Source: Candidatus Promineifilum breve (GTDB lineage Bacteria > Chloroflexota > Anaerolineae > Promineifilales > Promineifilaceae). Taken from it: a stretch of DNA of 64,000 nt. The notes beneath the pieces are model-generated. The model was not told where the DNA came from, made no database searches, and saw nothing but the letters and a program-made list of their open reading frames with translations. Below, in pieces: positions 36,101 through 42,436 of this stretch. A program made the translations under genes and the position numbers. The number at the start of each line of letters is the position of its first letter. Positions within the stretch are counted from its first letter, which is position 1. The stretch spans positions 1,466,726-1,530,725 of the forward strand of contig NZ_LN890655.1 of the NCBI RefSeq assembly GCF_900066015.1. The letters run 5' to 3'.

Positions 36101-36891
36101 ACCGGATTCTGGCCGCCCAGTTGGCCGTGGCGACGCAAAACGCCATGTATTTCGGCGAACAGTTGCAGATGGCCGAAAAGCTGCGCGAGGTAGACCGGCT
36201 GAAGACCGACTTCCTGGCCCGCATGAGCCACGAGCTACGCACGCCGCTCAATTCGATCATCGGCTTCGCCGACGTGCTGCTGATGGGGCTGGAGGGCGAT
36301 CTGAACGAGCGCATGATCGAGGACCTGCAACTCATCCGCGGCAGCGGCTTTCATCTGCGCGACATCATCGGCGACATCCTGGATATGTCGCGCATCGAGG
36401 CCGGGCGGCTGGAACTGACCTATGAGACGTTCGACTTGCGCCGCACGGCGACCGAGATGATGGCGACGGCCGCGCCGTTGGCCGAGCAAAAGGGGCTGGC
36501 GCTGCGGCTGGACATCGATAGTCGCATCGGTCTGGTATCGGCCGACCGCACCCGGCTGCGGCAGGTGCTATGGAATATCGTCGGCAATGCCATCAAGTTC
36601 ACCGACCACGGCGGCATTACCGTTTCCATCCGGCCCGAGAATGACGACGTGCTGGTCTGCATCAGCGATACCGGCATCGGCATTGCCGACGATAACCTGC
36701 CGCGTATCTTTGACCATTTCAGCCAGGTGGAAGGGACGCAACGGCAATCGATCGGCGGCACGGGGCTGGGGCTGTCGATCAGCAAGAGCCTGGTCGAATT
36801 GCACGGCGGCCGCCTGTGGGTCGAAAGCCGGCTGGGCGAGGGCAGCACCTTCCGCTTCACCATTCCCGGCGGCTTGCGCGATGACAAGTGA
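33127..36891 (+). CDS. Large multi-GAF hybrid-type sensor histidine kinase
   Basis: 1254 residues. Six or so helices (about 18-170) are followed by a coiled coil. GAF modules lie at about 215-370, 495-655 and 860-1010, with degenerate GAF-like segments at about 420-475 and 690-835. Phosphoacceptor box MSHELRTPLNS with His1035. The HATPase_c domain has NIVGNAIKF (N box), ISDTGIGIA (G1), IFDHFSQVEG (F box) and GGTGLGLSIS (G2). No receiver domain is attached, but a single-domain receiver gene follows 82 bases later. The start overlaps the preceding sensor gene by 11 bases, so translation is coupled. Confidence 0.93.
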   Translation: MSAELAPRRPLGASEDDARRLLGAVAVIVAAGAAVWPAIYLLSAGNGQPWPAAPLLFLAAGVGGLLLSRAGRFAAGGRLLVGLLAAGVIVLIVQPLLGAGFSAPGVLSAVAWLGVLAVASTLVLGWRGAAGVAVGGLAVLAAAMLVGEWDTRPNSLAAILTVAVNVAVLALVLYQRLRAAAPQATSPTSGPELAQKQAELQEQVTERTAALAAAATVGNQISRMQDLDSLLRDAAELIRDRFRLVHVQVYLLSPGTQELILRAATGEAGAELLRHNHRLAVGPGSVNGTAAAALEAVTVRYDRDHAALPAHSLLTETQSEIALPLIFEDEVIGTLDLQSRDPDGLGLENLTAFSVLADQLATAVENARLFTEVTEAREQLARQAEALTRDGWRRFMAERAAEDSRPNADSAPAQANDGPTPRLRQSIGVRGTTIGYVEMAQPAAESPRARELVSAVAGQLGAHLENLRLTQQAETARDEARRRELELVLLNRVVSAIAASSDLHSSLQLIVDQLAMATGIQQVGVAILNEEHTGLEVVADRSGSLNTESAVGFVIPLENNPATQMAIAERRPVVVHHATENPLTASAHEVLRQRGVKTILILPLVVENEVIGTIGLDVVEEGIEMTADQLRLAETIVYQAASAIQRARLFNQVRARSRQLESLSRMEADLSLATTEDEILMALAGGPPWGRPPALALTYLSPGADDVLRAEPAGLVHGGAVQAVAKATPRPVASIPLSPLWIEKRREMLIIEDAATDPRLDEATRARLADAGQAAVVALPLRRGGQWQGLLTLSWPQPYQLTSDEAFILQRLHEPLAATVASRRAYLAQRAALAQTEAALAAQARLSRELRAVSDVGVAAAATLDVDRLLSAAVDLTKENFNLYHAHIYLLDEDKTTLALRAGAGAIGRQMVREGRTIPMYAQSIVARAARERDVVVVSETGRSTDFLPHPLLPDTRSELAVPLVIGDRLLGVLDVQSSQAGRFQATDRQVYRILAAQLAVATQNAMYFGEQLQMAEKLREVDRLKTDFLARMSHELRTPLNSIIGFADVLLMGLEGDLNERMIEDLQLIRGSGFHLRDIIGDILDMSRIEAGRLELTYETFDLRRTATEMMATAAPLAEQKGLALRLDIDSRIGLVSADRTRLRQVLWNIVGNAIKFTDHGGITVSIRPENDDVLVCISDTGIGIADDNLPRIFDHFSQVEGTQRQSIGGTGLGLSISKSLVELHGGRLWVESRLGEGSTFRFTIPGGLRDDK

Positions 36892-36973
36892 TGGGCGGTG
36901 GTTGTAACGCGGCCCGTAATACGCCTGTGGTTCAATCATAGCAGGCCTTGAAGTAATGTAAGGAGCGAATAGG

Positions 36974-37342
36974 ATGGGCCGTAAACGAATATTGTGTATC
37001 GAAGACAACGATAGTAATCTCCGCCTCGTATCGCGTATTGTGGAGGGCGAGAAGCACGAGTTCCTGATGGCCGTCGATGGCCTGACGGCGCTGGCGTTGG
37101 CCCAGCGTGAACATCCCGACCTCATCTTGCTGGACATCAACATCCCCGGCCTGAGTGGGCTGGAACTGGCGCGGCGTATCAAGGATGATCCGGCGCTGTC
37201 GTCCATCCCGGTCATCGCCACCACGGCCAACGTCTTGCGCGGCGACCGCGAGCGCTGCCTGGAAGCCGGCTGCGACGAATATTTGGCCAAGCCCCTGGAT
37301 GTGCGTGAATTGCAGACCATGTTGCGCGCCTATTTGACCTAA
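36974..37342 (+). CDS. Single-domain response regulator (CheY/DivK-like)
   Basis: 122 residues, receiver domain only. Acidic pocket ED near residues 10-11 (ILCIEDND), phospho-Asp in LLLDINIPG (about 57), the switch Thr in VIATTAN and Lys in YLAKPLD. With no output domain it would pass phosphate or change a partner's activity, as DivK does. AAGGAG sits before the ATG. The most likely phosphodonor is the kinase encoded just upstream. Confidence 0.95.
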   Translation: MGRKRILCIEDNDSNLRLVSRIVEGEKHEFLMAVDGLTALALAQREHPDLILLDINIPGLSGLELARRIKDDPALSSIPVIATTANVLRGDRERCLEAGCDEYLAKPLDVRELQTMLRAYLT

Positions 37343-37452
37343 CCCCCTTCGTGCCATTTCCCGCGGATGCGCTACAATTATCGGTGCGGCATCGGAGTCG
37401 CGGCGCAAGGGACGCCGAGCTGACCGGCCGCCAGCAAGACAGGGAAGGGAAC

Positions 37453-38505
37453 ATGCGCGTCGCGGTGCTGGCGAATTTGCAGAAGAACGCGCCCACCTGG
37501 CCGGGTATGCCGGAAGATCGGTGGGACGATCTGGATACCGAAGAGACAATCGAGGCTCTGGTGGCGGCTCTGGAGGCGGGCGGCCATGAGGCGACCTTCG
37601 TGGAGGGCAATCTCACCCTGTGTGAGACATTGCCCAAGCTGAAACCCGACATTTGCTTCAACATCTGCGAGGGGCATTGGGGCGACTCGCGCGAGGCCCA
37701 GGTGCCGGCCATTCTAGAGATGCTGCGCATCCCCTACACCGGCTCCGGCCCCCTGACGCTGGCCCTGGCCCTCGATAAGCCCATGACCAAGCGCGTGCTG
37801 TGGTATCACAACCTGCCCACGCCGGTCTTCCAGTCGTTCGAGCGGGCCAACGAACCGCTCGACCCCGATATGACGTTCCCGCTGTTCGTGAAGCCCAGCC
37901 GCGAGGGCACGGGCATGGGCGTGACCGCCGAGTCCATCGTCTACGATGAGGCCCAATTGCGCGACCAGTTGCGCCGCCAGTTCAAGACCTACCAGCAATC
38001 GATTCTGGTGGAGCACTTCATCGAGGGGCGCGAGATCACCGTCGGGCTGGTGGGCAATCTGACCGGCCCGGTGGCCCGCCGCGTGCCCGACGACCACGAC
38101 GCGCCGCGCATCTCGCGCGGGCTGCACTTCTTCCCGCCGCTGGAGGTGGACATGAGCCGCTATCCCGAGGAAGAAGCGGGCGTCTACACCAGCCGGATCA
38201 AGACCGAAATGGCCCACACGTTCCACTATTTGTGCCCGGCCCCCCTGCCAGATGAACTGGCCCATGAACTGAACTGGCTGGCCGCGGCCACTTTCCGCGT
38301 CACCGGCTCTTTCGACGTGGGGCGGATCGACTTCCGGCTGGACTCCCACGACAACAACAAGCCCTACATTCTGGAGATTAACCCGCTGCCGGGTCTGAAC
38401 CCCGGTTACTCCGACCTGCCCCTGGAGGCGCAGGCCGACGGCTGGACGTTTGAACAGTTGGTCAACCGTATTCTGGAGGAAGCGGTTCATCGCTACGAAC
38501 TATAA
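37453..38505 (+). CDS. ATP-grasp ligase of the D-Ala-D-Ala ligase family
   Basis: 350 residues from the ATG at 37453, which has AGGGAAGGGAAC just upstream. The frame opens earlier at 37351, but that part has no conserved sequence. The middle domain has FPLFVKPSREGTGMGV (ATP-binding Lys and Gly loop) and ILVEHFIEGREITVG. The C-terminal metal-binding end is EINPLPGLNPGYSDLP, close to the Ddl EVNTLPG signature. The N-terminal segment has NICEGHWGDSREAQ where Ddl has HGxxGEDG, so the amino-acid substrate probably differs from D-alanine. A LysW-like carrier gene lies 71 bases downstream, suggesting a ligase that loads a carrier protein. That is an inference. Confidence 0.85.
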   Translation: MRVAVLANLQKNAPTWPGMPEDRWDDLDTEETIEALVAALEAGGHEATFVEGNLTLCETLPKLKPDICFNICEGHWGDSREAQVPAILEMLRIPYTGSGPLTLALALDKPMTKRVLWYHNLPTPVFQSFERANEPLDPDMTFPLFVKPSREGTGMGVTAESIVYDEAQLRDQLRRQFKTYQQSILVEHFIEGREITVGLVGNLTGPVARRVPDDHDAPRISRGLHFFPPLEVDMSRYPEEEAGVYTSRIKTEMAHTFHYLCPAPLPDELAHELNWLAAATFRVTGSFDVGRIDFRLDSHDNNKPYILEINPLPGLNPGYSDLPLEAQADGWTFEQLVNRILEEAVHRYEL

Positions 38506-38507
38506 GA

Positions 38508-38555
38508 TACGAAATACGAGTTCGGAGCGCTTAAACGCCTACCTCGTATTTCGTA
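38508..38555. repeat. Perfect 13-bp inverted repeat
   Basis: TACGAAATACGAG at 38508-38520 pairs with CTCGTATTTCGTA at 38543-38555. Each arm holds two 7-base TACGAAA/TACGAG units. It overlaps the last base of the ATP-grasp stop region and lies before the LysW-like gene. It may terminate or stabilise the upstream message. Confidence 0.88.
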
Positions 38556-38576
38556 GCTAAATCAGGAGAGAAATCG

Positions 38577-38855
38577 ATGCTCGACAAAGACCCAGCCCTC
38601 ATGGCCCGTTGCCTTGAATGCGATTCGCGCATCTATTTCGAGCGGAAACCGGACGTGGGGGAGATCATCGTCTGCCCCGAATGTGAGACCAGCCTGGAAG
38701 TGGTGTGGTCGTCGCCGATCCGCTTCGGCTGGCCCGACGACGAGGGCGAACGCGGCAGCGGCGGCCCGGTTAACCTGGACGAATATTTCCGCGACCTCGA
38801 CAACGAAGAAACCGAAACCGAGTACGGTGACGACGAAGAGGACGAGCGGTATTGA
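38577..38855 (+). CDS. LysW-like zinc-ribbon amino-group carrier protein homologue
   Basis: 92 residues with an AGGAG ribosome site. Residues 9-50 match the LysW zinc ribbon: Cys12, Cys15, Cys33 and Cys36 in RCLECD...GEIIVCPECETSLEVV. LysW proteins carry the growing amino acid on a C-terminal glutamate in lysine or arginine biosynthesis and normally end EDWGE at about 54 residues. This one has a longer, very acidic tail ending EEDERY, so the usual attachment residue is not at the end. The neighbour is a Ddl-type ATP-grasp enzyme rather than a RimK-type LysX. It may be a carrier of a different pathway or a zinc-ribbon protein that no longer carries substrate. Confidence 0.8.
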   Translation: MLDKDPALMARCLECDSRIYFERKPDVGEIIVCPECETSLEVVWSSPIRFGWPDDEGERGSGGPVNLDEYFRDLDNEETETEYGDDEEDERY

Positions 38856-38880
38856 GAGCCACCGCGAGAAGATGAAGAAA

Positions 38881-38937
38881 AACGCAAAGGCGCTAAGGCT
38901 GATTAATTTGGCTTTCCGCCTTTGTGTCTTTGCGTTA
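38881..38937. repeat. Inverted repeat, AACGCAAAGG family
   Basis: The left arm AACGCAAAGGCGCTAAGG (38881-38898) pairs with a right arm at 38917-38937 around a short AT-rich loop. A related hairpin lies at about 13232-13281. It fills the gap between the LysW-like gene and the sialidase-like gene and leaves no ribosome site before the latter. Confidence 0.82.
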
Positions 38938-38957
38938 AATCCTTCGCGTTAAAGCTT

Positions 38958-40097
<1,140 letters not shown>

Positions 40098-40135
40098 TTA
40101 GCTAGAGTTTTAGCCTACGACGCCCAGAAGACAAA

Positions 40136-40192
40136 TCACGGATTGCGCAGATTTCACAGAAAGAGCATCCGAGATTACGCAGATCCTTCTTG
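40136..40192. repeat. Half copies of the CACAGATT/CGCAGATT repeat
   Basis: Two 25-base stretches (ACGGATTGCGCAGATTTCAC and GAGATTACGCAGATCC types) lie in direct order between the stops of two convergent genes. There is no matching inverted arm, so this looks like a decayed copy of the family seen at 42305-42374. Confidence 0.6.
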
Positions 40193-41035
40193 TCATTCCG
40201 CGGAAATGACATTCTGATCATTTCTCAAGTCGTCCAGAAAGGAAGTCTGCACAACTTCCCAGCCATCTTCCAGATAAGGTGAGGGATGCAACAGGAAGGT
40301 CGACGTGACCTTGTGCTCTGATTGATCATTCTCCGATGTCCACTTGATGATCGCTTCGGTCCGTGCCTCGCTCCCCTTTACTTGAACTGCCAGCATCTCC
40401 ACCGAATAAGCCTTGATAGGCGGTAGCACCGACCAGATTTCCACTATTGCCCGGTGAAACTCGGCTTCGGTGATGGGGATGCCGACCGGGTTGTAGAACT
40501 GCATGGGGATTGAGCCGGGATGGACAAAGTAATTATCGCGGCGAAGGACTCCCATAACGAACTGCTCTGTCCACATCTCGGCATTGTATTCCGGGCTGGC
40601 AAAGGTGAAACACATCCTCGCCCCCGGAATATTGATGTCGTCTATTTCTTCATCGAGTAGTTCCCCTGTCAGATAGCGATAGACGTCAATGACCTGAGCC
40701 TCGCCCAAGAAGTCGACGAAGATGCCATTAGCTTCCATCAGGTCTAGCAAGCTATCGATGGCTTGCTGAAGTTCTTCAACAGGAATTTCTTCTATCGGTA
40801 AAATCGGGGGATCGCCGATCCGTTCGCGCACCAAAATGCTTTTTGCGTTCTCAAATTGGCGCTCAAATTCAAGGACGTAATCCAGAAAATCGCTCTCTAT
40901 CTCAAGTGGTAAGTTGTCCGAGCGATAATCGGCGATCATGCCAAATTCGTCGCGTAGTACCTCTCGCTTGGATTCGTTCAGCGATTCCAGAATCCGGCGC
41001 TGCATTTCGTTAAACCACTCATCACTGGGTCGCAT
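40193..41035 (-). CDS. Unrecognised soluble protein, acidic
   Basis: 280 residues from the ATG at 41035, which has GGAGGG 6 bases upstream. An in-frame earlier ATG at 41092 has no site. I do not recognise the family. The N-terminal half is helical and acidic (ESLNESKREVLRDEF, LEFERQFENAKSIL, PVEELQQAIDSLLDLMEAN). The second half looks alpha/beta with a QFVMGVLRRDNYFVHPGSIP segment. No signal peptide or membrane helix. Base composition is less GC-rich than the neighbours, so it may be acquired. It is divergent from the first DUF488 gene. Confidence 0.7.
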   Translation of the reverse strand: MRPSDEWFNEMQRRILESLNESKREVLRDEFGMIADYRSDNLPLEIESDFLDYVLEFERQFENAKSILVRERIGDPPILPIEEIPVEELQQAIDSLLDLMEANGIFVDFLGEAQVIDVYRYLTGELLDEEIDDINIPGARMCFTFASPEYNAEMWTEQFVMGVLRRDNYFVHPGSIPMQFYNPVGIPITEAEFHRAIVEIWSVLPPIKAYSVEMLAVQVKGSEARTEAIIKWTSENDQSEHKVTSTFLLHPSPYLEDGWEVVQTSFLDDLRNDQNVISAE

Positions 41036-41091
41036 TTTGATTACCCTCCAACAGCGCACTTCAGTCCATAATAGCAGAACTATTTGGTTCA

Positions 41092-41125
41092 AGAAACCGA
41101 GTATTTCGGAAAAAACTCGGTTTCT
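41092..41125. repeat. Perfect 11-bp inverted repeat, AGAAACCGAGT family
   Basis: AGAAACCGAGT (41092-41102) pairs with ACTCGGTTTCT (41115-41125). A second copy lies at 53003-53037. Here it sits just upstream of the TATAAT of the first DUF488 gene, in a divergent spacer. Confidence 0.85.
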
Positions 41126-41129
41126 ACGC

Positions 41130-41135
41130 TATAAT
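41130..41135 (+). promoter_or_regulatory. TATAAT box placed for a leaderless start
   Basis: A perfect TATAAT ends seven bases before the GTG at 41142, and no ribosome site lies between. No good -35 hexamer is seen at 16-18 bases. The 11-bp hairpin occupies that position. Confidence 0.5.
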
Positions 41136-41141
41136 CCCCTC

Positions 41142-41768
41142 GTGTCCTCTCCTCCCCTCTACACCATCGGCTACGGTGCCCGCGACATCGACGCCTTCAT
41201 CGCCGCGCTGCGCCTCTATGGCGTTGCCTACCTGCTCGACGTGCGCTCCCGCCCCTATTCGCGCTATAAGCCCGACTTCAGCCGCGAGCGGCTGGAGGAG
41301 CACCTTCGCCAGGCGGGCATCCGCTACGTCTACATGGGCGAGGCGCTGGGCGGGCTGCCGGCCGACCGCAGTTGCTACGATGCCGAGGGCAAAGTAGACT
41401 ATGCGAAGGTGATCGAGCGGGATTTCTACCGGGCCGGTATCGAGCGGCTGGTCAGCGCCCAGGCGCAGGGGCTGGCCGTGGCGGTCATGTGCAGCGAGGG
41501 CAAGCCGGAGATGTGCCACCGCAGCAAGCTCATCGGCAAGACGCTGGCCGCCCGCGGCCTGCCCGTGGCCCACATCGACGAGAATGACGCCCTGATCGGC
41601 CAGGACGAAGTGCTGCTGCGCCTCACCGGCGGCCAGCCTTCCCTCTTCGGCGACGAGATGCTGCCCGGCGGCTCGCGCAAACGGTATGCGATTCGGGGGG
41701 ACGACAACGATGAATCGACAGAAGAGGAAGAATCCTCAGATTACACAGATTTCACAGATGATAGATAA
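41142..41768 (+). CDS. DUF488 family protein, copy 1
   Basis: 208 residues from a GTG. It opens LYTIGYGARDIDAFIAALR and has the family core LLDVRSRPYSRYKPDFS, then VAVMCSEGKPEMCHRSKLI with the conserved Cys...Cys-His-Arg. DUF488 proteins are small cytosolic proteins of unsettled function. The last 15 or so residues (EEEESSDYTDFTDDR) are encoded by the left arm of a CACAGATT repeat (41721-41759), so the native C-terminus has been altered or extended. It is followed 48 bases later by a second DUF488 gene. Confidence 0.88.
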   Translation: MSSPPLYTIGYGARDIDAFIAALRLYGVAYLLDVRSRPYSRYKPDFSRERLEEHLRQAGIRYVYMGEALGGLPADRSCYDAEGKVDYAKVIERDFYRAGIERLVSAQAQGLAVAVMCSEGKPEMCHRSKLIGKTLAARGLPVAHIDENDALIGQDEVLLRLTGGQPSLFGDEMLPGGSRKRYAIRGDDNDESTEEEESSDYTDFTDDR

Positions 41769-41805
41769 ATCTGTGAAATCTGTGTAATCTGTGGATTCTC
41801 TTCTC
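41721..41805. repeat. CACAGATT inverted repeat overlapping a DUF488 3' end
   Basis: The left arm (41721-41759, GAAGAGGAAGAATCC then 9-base CAGATTTCA-type units) pairs with the right arm (41769-41805). The stop codon of the DUF488 gene lies in the loop. The right arm ends just before the ribosome site of the second DUF488 gene. Confidence 0.9.
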
Positions 41806-41816
41806 CGGAGGCTTTG

Positions 41817-42302
41817 ATGATCGTCACGATTGGAGCCATCGGCTACACGGCCGAATCGTTCTTCCAGGCGCTACAGAATGCCAACGTCGATACGTTCATC
41901 GATGTGCGCCGGCGGCGGGCGGTGCGCGGGCGGGAGTACGCCTTCGCCAACAGCCAACGGTTGCAGGCGCGGCTGGCCGAACTGGGCATTCGCTACGTCC
42001 ATCGCCTCGACCTGGCCCCACCGCCCGCCGCCCGCGAGCAACAGGCCGCGGCCGACCAGGCCGCCGGCATCGCCCGCCGCCAGCGGACAACGCTCGGCCC
42101 GGCCTTCATCGCCGCCTACGAGCGCGACATGCTGGCCCACCTCGACCCGGCGGCGCTGCGGGCCGACTTGCCGCCCGACGCGGCGGTGATCGCCCTGATG
42201 TGCGTGGAGCGCGCCCCGGCGGCCTGCCATCGCTCGCTCCTGGCCGACCGTTTGAGCGCAGCGTGGGGTGAGGAAGTGCGACATTTAAAATCCGAAGAAT
42301 AA
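41817..42302 (+). CDS. DUF488 family protein, copy 2
   Basis: 161 residues from the ATG at 41817, with CGGAGG upstream. It has a shorter core than copy 1: TIGAIGYTAESFFQAL, then TFIDVRRRRAVRGRE, and near the C-terminus ALMCVERAPAACHRSLLADRL with the Cys...Cys-His-Arg set. It is clearly diverged from copy 1. The first 16 bases of the gene (ATGATCGTCACGATTG) are identical to those of the RecQ gene downstream, although the proteins then differ. Confidence 0.88.
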   Translation: MIVTIGAIGYTAESFFQALQNANVDTFIDVRRRRAVRGREYAFANSQRLQARLAELGIRYVHRLDLAPPPAAREQQAAADQAAGIARRQRTTLGPAFIAAYERDMLAHLDPAALRADLPPDAAVIALMCVERAPAACHRSLLADRLSAAWGEEVRHLKSEE

Positions 42303-42304
42303 AG

Positions 42305-42425
42305 GATCCGCAGATTACGCAGATTGCGCAGATTAAAGAAAAGAAATCTGCGCAATCTGCGAAATCTGCGGATCATACCTCTTAAAAATCTGTGGAATCT
42401 GTGAAATCTGTGGTTTCTCTTCCTG
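42305..42425. repeat. CGCAGATT perfect inverted repeat plus adjacent half copy
   Basis: Arms 42305-42334 and 42345-42374 are perfect complements of three 9-10 base units each. They are followed by a single arm of the CTGTG(A/G)AAT type (42387-42420). Together they fill the gap between the second DUF488 gene and recQ. Confidence 0.9.
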
Positions 42426-42436
42426 GGAGGGAGTTA

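Noticed and set aside
40938-41141. Upstream extension of the first DUF488 frame
   Set aside because: It overlaps the start of the divergent gene ending at 41035, and the translation is unconserved. The GTG at 41142 directly precedes the TIGYG core and follows a TATAAT box.
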